Both the position numbers and the translations under genes were made by a program. From assembly GCA_910585765.1 (NCBI GenBank), contig CAJUES010000010.1:1-64000 (forward strand): DNA of 64,000 nucleotides, in the 5' to 3' direction. A model generated the notes under the pieces. That model searched no databases and was not told where the DNA came from. It worked only from the letters and a program-made list of their open reading frames with translations. Below, in pieces: positions 15,974 to 24,292 of this stretch. Position 1 is the stretch's first letter. Each line of letters starts with the position of its first letter. This DNA comes from an uncultured Lachnospiraceae bacterium (GTDB taxonomy: Bacteria; Bacillota; Clostridia; Lachnospirales; Lachnospiraceae).

Positions 15974-18900
15974 TTATACCCTTTCCAGACCAATTTCCGT
16001 ATTCTCGCCATTGATATTCCACGTCTTTGCATTGGGCAATTCACTCACACCGTACACAAATGCGTCCGCCAGTACCTTTTCCCCTATTGGATTCTCATGC
16101 TTCTGCACGACCGAGACCACCCTGTCGCTGCCGCTGATATACACCTTGATGTGATCCATGACCTCAAATCCTGAATCCTTGCGCATGGTCTGCACTTTGC
16201 TGATCACCTCGTAGACGAAACCTTCCTCGACAAGCTCATCTGTCAGATTGGTATCAAGCACGACGGTGACAGTATTGTCCGCCTCTGTCACATACCCTTC
16301 CTTCTGCGAGATGTCAATCAACAGATCCTCCTCCGCTAGTTTCACCTCCGTGCCATTCACGTCAAAGGCAATGAAACCGTCTGCCTTCAGCGCATCCATC
16401 GCCGCATTGCCATCGATCGAAGAAAGCGTTTCCTTGATGCCGCCGAGCTGTTTTCCGTACTTTGGTCCCACCGTCTTTAGCTGTGGCTTGAACGTGTAGG
16501 TTGTAAATTCCCTGACATCATCCGTAAACACGACCTTCTTGACATTCAGTTCATCCTCGATGATCTCCTGATAAAATGCGTCCAGCGTGAACGGCGCCTT
16601 GATGAACATGGTGCTGATCGGCTGCCTGTTCTTGATATTTGCCGTGTTTCTGCAGGCGCGCCCCATGACAACCGTCTTTAGCACCGCCTCCATGTCCGCC
16701 TCGAGCTGCTTGTCGATAAGCTTTTCATCGACCGCCGGGAAGTCACACAGATGGATGCTCTCCGGCGCAGACTTGTCGATGCTGCACACGAGATTCCGGT
16801 AGATGTCCTCCGTCATGAACGGAATCATGGGCGCCGCCGCTTTTGCGATCGTCACAAGCGCGGTGTAGAGTGTCATGTAGGCATTGATCTTATCCTGCTC
16901 CATGCCTTTTGCCCAGAAGCGCTCGCGGCTTCGCCTTACATACCAGTTGCTCATCTCATCGACAAACTCCTGCAGAGCTCTTGCCGCCTCGGGAATCCTG
17001 TAGTTCTCCAGGCTATAGTCCACTTCTCCCACCACGGTGTTGAGCTTTGACAAGAGCCACTTATCCATCACCGGCAGCCTGTCGTACTCAAGCGTGTATT
17101 TCGTCGCGTCAAACGCATCGATATTTGCGTAGAGCACGAAGAATGCGTACGTGTTCCACAGCGTACCCATGAACTTGCGCTGCCCCTCCTGCACTGCCTT
17201 TCCGTGAAAACGGTTCGGGAGCCACGGCGCTGAATTGACATAGAAATACCAACGGATCGCATCGGCACCATACGTCTCGAGCGCCTCAAACGGATCGACC
17301 GCATTGCCCTTTGACTTTGACATCTTCTGCCCGTTCTCATCCTGCACATGGCCAAGTACGATAACATTTTCATACGGTGCTTTATTAAACAAAAGTGTAG
17401 ATTCTGCCATCAGCGAGTAGAACCAGCCGCGCGTCTGATCCACCGCCTCGGAGATAAACTGCGCCGGGAACTGCTGCTCAAACAGCTCCTTATTTTCAAA
17501 CGGATAATGGTGCTGCGCAAACGGCATAGCACCGGAGTCAAACCAGCAGTCGATCACCTCCGGAACTCTGTGCATCTCCTTTCCGCAGTCGGGACACTTG
17601 AACGTCACCTCGTCGATATACGGTCTGTGCAGCTCCACCTTTGCGGCATCGGGATTGCCGCTTCTGTCCGCAAGCTCCTGTCTGCTGCCGATGCACTCCT
17701 GATGACCGCACTCGCACTCCCACACATTCAGCGGCGTCCCCCAGTAGCGGTTGCGCGAGATGCCCCAGTCCTGAATATTTTCAAGCCAATCCCCGAAACG
17801 TCCCTTGCCGATGGACTCCGGAATCCAGTTTACAGTGTTATTATTTCTGACCAGATCATCTTTCACAGCTGTCATCTTGATAAACCACGACTCGCGCGCA
17901 TAGTAGATGAGCGGCGTGTCACAGCGCCAGCAGTGCGGGTACTCATGCTCAAATTTCGGCGCATCGAACAAAAGCCCCTTCTCCTCCAGATCCTTCAGGA
18001 TCATCGGATCTGCCTTCTTCACAAAAACGCCTGCGTAAGATGTCTCCTCCGTCATTTCCCCCTTGCCGTTAACAAGCTGCACAAACGGCAGGTCATACTT
18101 TCTGCCGACATTGGCATCATCCTCACCAAACGCCGGCGCAATGTGTACGATACCAGTACCGTCTGTCATGGTGACATAGTTGTCACAGGTGATAAAATGG
18201 GCTTTCTTGTGCTGCTTTTCGATGATCCCCGCCGCGAAGTCAAACAGCGGTTCATACGCTTTGCGCTCCAGATCGGTACCCTTATATGTTTCCAGCACTT
18301 CAAACGGTTTGTCCCCCTCATTCTCCGCCAGCTTTCCGAGAACTTTATCGAGAAGCGCCTCCGCCATGTAGTACGTGTAACCGTCAACAGCCTTCACTTT
18401 ACAGTAGATCTCATCCGGATTGACGCAGAGCGCCACGTTTGAGGGAAGTGTCCAGGGTGTCGTCGTCCACGCAAGGAAATACGCCTCCTCGCCGACTACC
18501 TTGAACCGCACTACTGCCGAGCGCTCCTTGACAGTCTTATAGCCCTGTGCGACCTCCTGTGAGGAGAGCGGTGTCCCGCATCTCGGACAGTAGGGCACGA
18601 TCTTGAAGCCCTTATACAACAGCTTTTTATTCCAGATCTCCTTCAATGCCCACCACTCGGATTCGATAAAATCATCATGGTACGTGACGTAGGGATCATC
18701 CATATCCGCCCAGAAACCGACTGTTCCCGAGAAATCCTCCCACATACCTTTATACTTCCACACGGATTCCTTGCACTTTTTGATAAAGGGCTCCATGCCG
18801 TACTCCTCGATCTGCTCCTTGCCGTTGAGCCCCAGAAGCTTCTCAACCTCAAGCTCGACAGGAAGACCATGCGTATCCCAGCCCGCCTTCCTCGGCACCA

Positions 18901-19132
18901 TATATCCCTTCATGGTGCGGTAGCGCGGGATCATATCCTTGATGACGCGCGTCAGCACATGCCCGATATGCGGCTTGCCGTTTGCAGTCGGTGGTCCGTC
19001 ATAGAAAGTGTACGTCTCGCCCTCCCTGCGGCTGTCCATACTCTTTTGAAAGATATCGTTGTCCTTCCAGAATTTTTCAACATTCTTTTCCCTGTCCACA
19101 AAGTTTAGATTAGTGTCTACCTTATTGTACAT
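15974..19132 (-). CDS. ileS: Isoleucyl-tRNA synthetase
   Basis: 1052 residues. Charges tRNA-Ile with isoleucine in the cytoplasm. The HIGH motif is at 55-58 (KPHIGHVL) and KMSKS in QKMSKSKGNAVDP near residue 600. The editing (CP1) domain lies between, with FLAWTTTPWTLPSN and a CPRCGTPLSSQEVAQGY zinc-like knuckle. The tRNA anticodon-binding region follows (SNWYVRRSRERFW). The length matches the longer, eukaryote-like bacterial IleRS type rather than the roughly 920-residue Bacillus form; this type is associated with natural mupirocin tolerance in other species (inference). Expression is controlled by the T-box leader upstream. AGAAAGAGATG gives a modest ribosome site. Confidence 0.97.
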   Translation of the reverse strand: MYNKVDTNLNFVDREKNVEKFWKDNDIFQKSMDSRREGETYTFYDGPPTANGKPHIGHVLTRVIKDMIPRYRTMKGYMVPRKAGWDTHGLPVELEVEKLLGLNGKEQIEEYGMEPFIKKCKESVWKYKGMWEDFSGTVGFWADMDDPYVTYHDDFIESEWWALKEIWNKKLLYKGFKIVPYCPRCGTPLSSQEVAQGYKTVKERSAVVRFKVVGEEAYFLAWTTTPWTLPSNVALCVNPDEIYCKVKAVDGYTYYMAEALLDKVLGKLAENEGDKPFEVLETYKGTDLERKAYEPLFDFAAGIIEKQHKKAHFITCDNYVTMTDGTGIVHIAPAFGEDDANVGRKYDLPFVQLVNGKGEMTEETSYAGVFVKKADPMILKDLEEKGLLFDAPKFEHEYPHCWRCDTPLIYYARESWFIKMTAVKDDLVRNNNTVNWIPESIGKGRFGDWLENIQDWGISRNRYWGTPLNVWECECGHQECIGSRQELADRSGNPDAAKVELHRPYIDEVTFKCPDCGKEMHRVPEVIDCWFDSGAMPFAQHHYPFENKELFEQQFPAQFISEAVDQTRGWFYSLMAESTLLFNKAPYENVIVLGHVQDENGQKMSKSKGNAVDPFEALETYGADAIRWYFYVNSAPWLPNRFHGKAVQEGQRKFMGTLWNTYAFFVLYANIDAFDATKYTLEYDRLPVMDKWLLSKLNTVVGEVDYSLENYRIPEAARALQEFVDEMSNWYVRRSRERFWAKGMEQDKINAYMTLYTALVTIAKAAAPMIPFMTEDIYRNLVCSIDKSAPESIHLCDFPAVDEKLIDKQLEADMEAVLKTVVMGRACRNTANIKNRQPISTMFIKAPFTLDAFYQEIIEDELNVKKVVFTDDVREFTTYTFKPQLKTVGPKYGKQLGGIKETLSSIDGNAAMDALKADGFIAFDVNGTEVKLAEEDLLIDISQKEGYVTEADNTVTVVLDTNLTDELVEEGFVYEVISKVQTMRKDSGFEVMDHIKVYISGSDRVVSVVQKHENPIGEKVLADAFVYGVSELPNAKTWNINGENTEIGLERV

Positions 19133-19189
19133 CTCTTTCTCCCTCCGCTTATTTTTATTATCGAGTCAAATAAGGAAACCGCTCTTCCC

Positions 19190-19228
19190 CTACTCATGCG
19201 CCGCTTTCCGGCTTAGTTCCTCTGCACG
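19190..19228. repeat. Second copy of the 42-bp repeat near ileS
   Basis: CTACTCATGCGCCGC and CGGCTTAGTTCCTCTGCACG match 14797-14838. It lies between the T-box terminator and the ileS start, so it is part of the ileS mRNA leader. In the mRNA sense it reads GTGCAGAGGAACTAAGCCG. Confidence 0.6.
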
Positions 19229-19235
19229 GGGCTGC

Positions 19236-19800
19236 GCAAAAAAAGGCTCTCATCCTGTAAATAGGACGAGAGCCTCACAATCGTTATACCACCTAATTAC
19301 AGCGTACTCCGTCTTTATCAACATCCGTGCAGCCCGCAATTTCAATCTCTCTGTGGCTACAGACCATCAATAGACTTTTATACACGTTCCCACTAACGCC
19401 GGGAAATGCGTCGGTACCTACTCTGCCGTGTATACACCAGCCGGGATAGAACCCTTTCCATCCGCCTTACTCATGCATTGGTTAACATCGGAACATTTCA
19501 GACCGCAACTCAGGAGTGATTTTCGACAATCCCATACTCATACCGGTTTCCACCCTGGACATACCGAAACAATCGCTCCCGTCATCTGTCGTCCGCCTTG
19601 CGCACGTTCCATAACAGATCAACCGATGCAGGGCAATTTTCTTCATACTCTGCCCACATACATCGTCCGTCTGACACGGCTCCCGCAAGCTGCGACCGCA
19701 CATCTGACAGAAAACATGCTCCCTGTACCTCCTACCAGCTCTCTGTGACTTTCTGATACTGTGTACTGTCTCCGTCATCGTCTTTTAGATCATAAAAATA
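19236..19800 (-). promoter_or_regulatory. T-box riboswitch leader of ileS, with expanded Stem I
   Basis: Uncharged tRNA-Ile is expected to bind this RNA and let transcription continue into ileS. Seen: a T-box core GGTGGTATAACG (about 19281-19294) just before the terminator; the usual leader opening GACGGAGACAGTAC and AGAGAGCTGG (19735-19744); and GAAAATCACTCCTGAG with ATC (19518-19520) in specifier position, an Ile codon. AGTAGGTACCGACG with GGCGTTAG further on fits the Stem II/III region of related leaders. The piece between AGAGAGCTGG and its partner GGGTGGAAACCGG (19543-19555) is about 180 bases longer than usual and contains sequence of repeat family A. The specifier assignment is by pattern, without folding. 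Confidence 0.8.
19238..19274 (-). terminator. T-box intrinsic terminator of ileS
   Basis: An 11-base-pair stem, GGCTCTCGTCC with GGATGAGAGCC, around an 8-base loop, followed by seven T residues on the minus strand. This is the default stop of the ileS leader when uncharged tRNA is scarce to absent. It is about 105 bases before the ileS start codon. Confidence 0.9.
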
Positions 19801-19807
19801 TAGTATT

Positions 19808-19837
19808 AGTATAAACTTCACTCTTCTCACTTGTCAA
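19808..19837 (-). promoter_or_regulatory. Sigma-A promoter of the ileS leader
   Basis: On the minus strand TTGACA (19837-19832), an 18-base spacer and TATACT (19813-19808). Transcription would start near 19800, just before the conserved opening of the T-box leader, giving a leader of about 670 bases. Confidence 0.8.
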
Positions 19838-20160
19838 GTAAAAAAGCGAATTTGCGATATACCCTCAGAAAAACTGCCAAAAAATACCGTTGGTCAATTC
19901 TGTCCCTTGCAAATTATCACAAATATGCTTACAGTAATATTATCTTAACTATTTCATTCCTCATAGTTACAGATAAAACCTATATTTTGCGTACTGCGCT
20001 GTCACTGCGCAGTCGCATCAAAAATGAACTGTCAGAAACAGATAAAACGAACTGTATTGTTCGACCGATCGACAGTTTTAAAGTTGGGGACATACTTGAA
20101 AATTATTCCCATAGCGGATCATAGTCTGCGGAATAATTGCACCTGCTCAGTCCATATGGG

Positions 20161-20364
20161 CTAGGCCTGTTTGAAAAATGCTTTCTGTCAGATGTGCGTC
20201 ACAATTTGTGGGAGATTAAATCATCTTACAGATGATTTGCCGAATGAAGGAGGCATAGCGGGCTATGTTGACTGAATTCGGTGCAAATATCACGCAAAGT
20301 GGTGAATACGACGCTATGGCGTCGTTATGCAGATGGCAGGAATGATTTTTCAAACACGCTCTAG
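20161..20364. repeat. MITE-like element, family A, bounded by CTAG
   Basis: Between two CTAG tetramers lie ends GCCTGTTTGAAAAATG and, in reverse complement, GAGCGTGTTTGAAAAATC. Inside are CTTTCTGTCAGATGTGCG, two smaller stems (ATCATCTTACAGATGAT; GACGCTATGGCGTC) and GGTGCAAATATCACGC. It shares ends and inner blocks with 13317-13482. No coding potential. The 360 bases before it (19838-20160) hold an open frame of 97 codons without protein character and nothing else I can identify. Confidence 0.75.
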
Positions 20365-20526
20365 TACAACGTTGCCTAAATAACAGTGAAATACAGTGCC
20401 TGATATTTGTGACAGGACAAGGCGGAGGAAGGAGGCAATGCGGTGGCATTGTTGACTGACGACAACGCAGGACTGGTGCAAATAGCAGGTGCTGTATTCA
20501 CTGTTATTTGCGCAATGCTGTACTAG
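20361..20526. repeat. MITE-like element, family B, bounded by CTAG
   Basis: An imperfect inverted repeat of about 48 bases per arm. The left arm starts CTAGTACAACGTTGC and includes TAACAGTGAAATACAG. The right arm in reverse complement starts CTAGTACAGCATTGC and includes TAACAGTGAATACAG. The centre GGAGGCAATGCGG and TTGTTGACTGA resembles the centre of the adjacent family A element (GGAGGCATAGCGG, TGTTGACTGA), so the two are related. It abuts family A on the left and family C on the right, sharing the CTAG boundaries. Confidence 0.75.
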
Positions 20527-20600
20527 TACAACATCCAGACAGAAATCAGAGTTGTGGACTGCAGGGTTCGTGCCAGAGCATGCTGCAAACACGCCCCTCA
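20523..20600. repeat. Element of family C, left end, third in tandem
   Basis: Begins CTAGTACAACATCCAGACAGAAAT and continues with GTTGTGGACTGC and GGTTCGTGCC, matching both arms of the element at 4115-4259. The right end is not clear; the sequence up to about 20690 has no recognisable gene. Confidence 0.55.
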
Positions 20601-20799
20601 TTAGGTACGAGATTTTGCGCTCCAGCGTGTGCAATCTGCAGGATATGTTCTCCCTGTTCACCTGTGGGACTGTTCAATAACCTGCATTCATTAAGGAATC
20701 GCTACATAACTTAATCGCGCTAAACTTTTTTGGATCATCGCTCTTGAACAACTCCCCGAACACTCACAATTAATTCATTTCATGGAGGTAGTATTACAA

Positions 20800-20970
20800 A
20801 TGAAAAATTTTAAGTTCAAAAAGATCCTTATGATGCTCGCCCTTGTGATCATTGTGCAGAACGGTGCTGTCATCGTATCGAGCACAGTTGGCGATAACGG
20901 TTCTTATTCCGATGAGGGCGGTGCTGCTCCTTGCAGTGATTTGCCTCCCATCGATGATAGTTATGATTGA
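20800..20970 (+). CDS. Small secreted peptide precursor (candidate signalling peptide)
   Basis: 56 residues from the ATG at 20800, chosen because GGAGG lies 11 bases upstream; the in-frame ATG at 20782 overlaps that site. The precursor has a basic start (MKNFKFKKI), a hydrophobic core (LMMLALVIIVQNGAVIV) with a likely cleavage near SST, and a short acidic tail of about 25 residues, GDNGSYSDEGGAAPCSD then LPPIDDSYD. That is the layout of exported pheromone precursors. The end SDLPPID recalls the DLPFE core of PapR peptides of the Bacillus cereus group, which may be chance. It converges on, and overlaps by 10 bases, the large HTH regulator gene. No homologue is recognised. Confidence 0.6.
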   Translation: MKNFKFKKILMMLALVIIVQNGAVIVSSTVGDNGSYSDEGGAAPCSDLPPIDDSYD

Positions 20971-22832
20971 TGCAATTTTTCTTCATAAAATTTCTCATAG
21001 AACGTTTGCTTGCAAAAGTGACTGAATAATTTGCACTGTTCCAAATATTCAGTCATTTTTTCTGCATTCACTAATTGTCCGCTTTCTCTCTGTTGCTCTC
21101 GTTTAGTCCACATAATGTCATATAAAATATTTCCTATTAGCCAGACTCTTCTACGTGCTAAATCTTCCCCCAACACTTTTCTATCTAACTCTAATGCAGA
21201 TTTATATTCTCCTATGTTCGCCAACTCACTAGCGACAAATATTATGTTATATTCATACATCACTATGCAATCTGATAACATATACTTTTTCTCATATGAA
21301 TCAAAAAAACGTAGTAAAAAATTAATATACTTTCGTTTCTTCGAACGCTCAATTCCTTGTATTATCTTACGAATGCACAATAACTCCAACTCTGTAAGAT
21401 ATATCTTATCTGCCCCCAAAAACTTTTGAGTATTCAACGTACATTGAAGAGCCCCCTTCTCGCGTGAAACAAACTCCTCCTTGGTGATTTTATTCTCCAT
21501 CCAGTCCAGGGAAACTTCTAATTCCATGATAAACTGTCGGTTTTCTGGAATTTCAATCGAAATCTTTTCCTTTATTTGGCTTAACAGTTCTCTGCATTTA
21601 ACATAATCCTGGTTATTGCGGGAAGTACTTATCTCCCTTCTCAGTCTCAACACTTCCCTGTCATCCGTCACCAGGCGCGCGCGTTGAAACTCCTTAGACA
21701 GCCCAAGCCGCCTCAGCAAAGCCCCCAGATACGCCTGCTGCATATTCGATTCCTTCTTTTCCGCCCTGCGCAGTGTCTTGACCGAACAGATCCCGCTGCA
21801 CAGCTCCTTCTGCGTAAGCCCATACATCTCCCTCCGTATGCGCAGGACATCGCCAATATAGAACACCCATCTCTGTTGATACAGGTAAACACAGTCCCGC
21901 ATGTATGCCGGCACACTGTATTCCGCCGAGAGTTTTCTGAACAGATCCGCCAGCTGTGTACACTCCTGATACGCCGACCGCAGTTCTTCGCTCTCCTGCA
22001 GCTGTTGTCCCATGCTTTCCAGCATTCTCGCCTTCATCTCCAACAACTCCAACAGATAGAATGCCCTTCCGGTATTGCGCAGCATCTCAATCGCCTGATC
22101 GCAGATCCTCAGGCTTTCGCTCACTTCCTCCGTGCCGGGAGGATCCTCCCTTGCAAAAGTCTCCTGCAGATAGTAGTGGACGATCTTGGGATAGATCTTT
22201 ACCTTCGACAGGTCGTCATAGACCACATGCTCCACAAATACCATCAGCTCCCTGCATCTGTCGGCAAAGTCTTTCTCTTTATGATAATATTCATACTCCA
22301 GGATCATGTTGATCTCCTGGATGGACAGGAGCTTCCTCTCCAGACACAGCTCCTCTATATCGGGAACCGTACACTTCACTGCAGCCGTATAGCAGGCTGC
22401 GATCTCATCCTGATCCGCTTTTTGCAGTTTCAAGACTTCCGCATGCATCATAAGACAGAACTGTCGTTTGATCTTGTCGCGCACCGGCGCCTGCCTTTCA
22501 TATGCGCCGATCAATTCCAGCGCACGCTCCGGCTCCCGCCGCTCTATGGCATGCAAAATATTGCGCTGGTGCTCCCACGCCGCATAGTCCTCGATATTCA
22601 GCAGATTTTCATACAGGTCACTGGCGATCCCCAGTCTGCCCAGCAGACGGTCCCGCATGTTTTTGGGAATCGGGCGCTGCCCTTTCTCGATCCTTGCAAG
22701 CTGGGAGACTGCCATCAATCCCTCTGCCAGTTGTTCCAGATAAACATTTTCTTCCTTGCGCACCCTTTTCAGGAACTTCGGAAAGTCCTGATCCGGCTCC
22801 ATTGGTATATACATTGCATCCGCATTCTGCAT
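20961..22832 (-). CDS. Large HTH regulator with TPR-like helical repeats
   Basis: 623 residues from the ATG at 22832, which has AGAGGAG upstream; a TTG 39 bases earlier is in a repeat element and less likely. Two HTH-like segments are visible. One is at the N-terminus (FLKRVRKEENVYLEQLAEG, SQLARIEKGQRPIPK). A second, better XRE-type segment is near residues 340-385 (VLRIRREMYGLTQKELCSG, SVKTLRRAEKKES). The rest is helical with pairs typical of TPR arrays. The overall plan recalls peptide-sensing RRNPP regulators, but at twice their usual length and with two HTH units. A small secreted-peptide gene converges on its 3' end. A MITE-like element lies immediately upstream. Confidence 0.7.
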   Translation of the reverse strand: MQNADAMYIPMEPDQDFPKFLKRVRKEENVYLEQLAEGLMAVSQLARIEKGQRPIPKNMRDRLLGRLGIASDLYENLLNIEDYAAWEHQRNILHAIERREPERALELIGAYERQAPVRDKIKRQFCLMMHAEVLKLQKADQDEIAACYTAAVKCTVPDIEELCLERKLLSIQEINMILEYEYYHKEKDFADRCRELMVFVEHVVYDDLSKVKIYPKIVHYYLQETFAREDPPGTEEVSESLRICDQAIEMLRNTGRAFYLLELLEMKARMLESMGQQLQESEELRSAYQECTQLADLFRKLSAEYSVPAYMRDCVYLYQQRWVFYIGDVLRIRREMYGLTQKELCSGICSVKTLRRAEKKESNMQQAYLGALLRRLGLSKEFQRARLVTDDREVLRLRREISTSRNNQDYVKCRELLSQIKEKISIEIPENRQFIMELEVSLDWMENKITKEEFVSREKGALQCTLNTQKFLGADKIYLTELELLCIRKIIQGIERSKKRKYINFLLRFFDSYEKKYMLSDCIVMYEYNIIFVASELANIGEYKSALELDRKVLGEDLARRRVWLIGNILYDIMWTKREQQRESGQLVNAEKMTEYLEQCKLFSHFCKQTFYEKFYEEKLHQS

Positions 22833-22858
22833 TTCTCTTTTGTTTTCTCCTCTCGCTG

Positions 22859-22963
22859 AGGAACTGTTCAAAAATAACTTTTGATATCAAATCTCCATAC
22901 ACTGCGTCATTTGCACAAGTTATTTATCACCAGTTCCTTAAAAGTTATTTCTAAGCAGTTCCT
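22859..22963. repeat. MITE-like element with AGGAACTG ends, 105 bp
   Basis: The left arm AGGAACTGTTCAAAAATAAC and the right arm in reverse complement AGGAACTGCTTAGAAATAAC match over about 24 bases with three differences. A partial second right arm (AAGTTATTTATCACCAGTTCCT) is nested inside. It ends about 10 bases from the ribosome site of the HTH regulator, so it lies in that gene's promoter or leader. Confidence 0.75.
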
Positions 22964-23027
22964 GACTGTGAAAATGTTTCTCCGCATCTCCTTAATTTAT
23001 AATAAATTTATAACATTTTCACAACGC

Positions 23028-23072
23028 AAACAAGGGACAGTGTTGTCCAAAAAACAACTCTGTCCCCTGTTG
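23028..23072 (-). terminator. Hairpin downstream of the CdaR-like gene
   Basis: CAACAGGGGACAGAGTTGT pairs with ACAACACTGTCCCTTGTTTG across a T-rich loop on the minus strand, 17 bases after the regulator's stop codon. The 3' U-run is weak, so termination efficiency is uncertain. Confidence 0.55.
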
Positions 23073-23088
23073 CCAGGTACTTTTGCAT

Positions 23089-24174
23089 CTATTCCAGCGA
23101 GTCAATGTATTTCATATAGTTGACGACCATCAGCGCGATCTTGAATGTCAGCGCATCGTCAAATTTCCTGATGTCGAGCCCGGTGGACTGATGGAGCTTT
23201 TCTATCCTGTAGACCAGCGTATTCCTGTGCACATAGAGCTGTCTGGAAGTCTCCGAGACATTGAGATTGTTGTCGAAGAACTTCTGGACCGTCGTCAGTA
23301 TCTCATCGTCCAGATCATCGGGAATATTGTCGCCGAAGATCTCCCGCATAAAGATGCGGCACAGATTGATCGGCAGCTGGTAGATCAGGCGCCCTATTCC
23401 GAGCGTGTTGTAGGCGCTGATCGACTTTTCCATGTAGAATATCATGCCGACGTCGCGCGCCATCTTCGCTTCCTTATAGGATTTGGAGACCTCCTTAAGT
23501 TCCGGGACGATCGTTCCATAGGACACTTTTGTGATCAGCATCGCCTCGGCGTTGAGCATATCGACGATCACCTGCGCGGTCTGCTCCACCTCCTCATAGG
23601 CATCGAGCGAGCTGACTTCCTTGATCAAAATGATATTTTTCTGCTCCACGGCCGTCAGATAACATCCCACCTGTCCGTCAAAGATATTCTTCAACATCTC
23701 CATGGAAATGTTGTCCTTGTCGTTCTGAGCCTCGATCAGATACACCACGCGCGGCACTTCCGATGCGATGTGGAGTTTCTTGGCACGGTTATAGATATCG
23801 ACAAGCAGCAAATTGTCAAGCAGCAGATTCTGAAAGAAATTGTTCTTGTCAAAGTGCTCCTTGTAGGCGATCACCAGATTCTGGATCTGGCTCACTGCCA
23901 CCTTGCCGATCATATAGGCATCCGCACCTTCTCCCCTGGCGATCAGCACGTAGAGCACGTCCCCATCCTCGAGCACCTTCAGCATATGATACCCGCCTAC
24001 AATCTGGCTGTCAGCCGGCGAGCTGACAAAATTTTTCACCAGTTCCTGCGATACATTCCTGTTGTCAAAAGTTGTTGCCACTGTAATTCCTTCCATGTCG
24101 ATCACACACAGATCAATCTTTGTGATGGTCTTTAACTCGTCAATACTTGTCTGAATTACCTGGTTTGAGATCAC
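23089..24174 (-). CDS. CdaR/PucR-type transcriptional regulator
   Basis: 361 residues from a GTG at 24174 with AGGAGG 9 bases upstream; an ATG 48 bases earlier has no ribosome site. The N-terminal domain (VIQTSIDELKTITKIDLCVIDM, then GVATTF-like strands) is of the sugar-diacid-recognition type. The middle is a GGDEF-like CdaR fold (VVYLIEAQNDKDN, YGTIVPELKEVSKSYKEA). The C-terminus is an HTH_30 (FFDNNLNVSETSRQLYVHRN then TLVYRIEKL). It likely activates genes for acid-sugar or related carbon use. It is 120 bases downstream of the sugar ABC ATPase gene, separated by a terminator. Confidence 0.8.
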   Translation of the reverse strand: MISNQVIQTSIDELKTITKIDLCVIDMEGITVATTFDNRNVSQELVKNFVSSPADSQIVGGYHMLKVLEDGDVLYVLIARGEGADAYMIGKVAVSQIQNLVIAYKEHFDKNNFFQNLLLDNLLLVDIYNRAKKLHIASEVPRVVYLIEAQNDKDNISMEMLKNIFDGQVGCYLTAVEQKNIILIKEVSSLDAYEEVEQTAQVIVDMLNAEAMLITKVSYGTIVPELKEVSKSYKEAKMARDVGMIFYMEKSISAYNTLGIGRLIYQLPINLCRIFMREIFGDNIPDDLDDEILTTVQKFFDNNLNVSETSRQLYVHRNTLVYRIEKLHQSTGLDIRKFDDALTFKIALMVVNYMKYIDSLE

Positions 24175-24237
24175 TGTTAACTTCCTCCTATCCTGTTCAA
24201 ATATGTTATCATATCCGTGCACGGAGCACCCTTGTGC

Positions 24238-24267
24238 AAAAAACCCGGGTGAAACATTTCACCCGGG
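24238..24267 (-). terminator. Intrinsic terminator of the ABC ATPase gene
   Basis: A perfect CCCGGGTGAAA/TTTCACCCGGG stem with a two-base centre, followed by six T residues on the minus strand. It separates the ATPase gene from the CdaR-like gene. Confidence 0.9.
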
Positions 24268-24292
24268 CACATTACCATACTATCACAAATTA

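Noticed and set aside
19831..20124. 97-codon plus-strand frame behind the ileS promoter
   Set aside because: No ribosome site, no homology recognised, and it overlaps the ileS promoter region.
20216..20661. Short minus-strand frames within the tandem repeat cluster
   Set aside because: They are made of inverted-repeat sequence and have no start signals.
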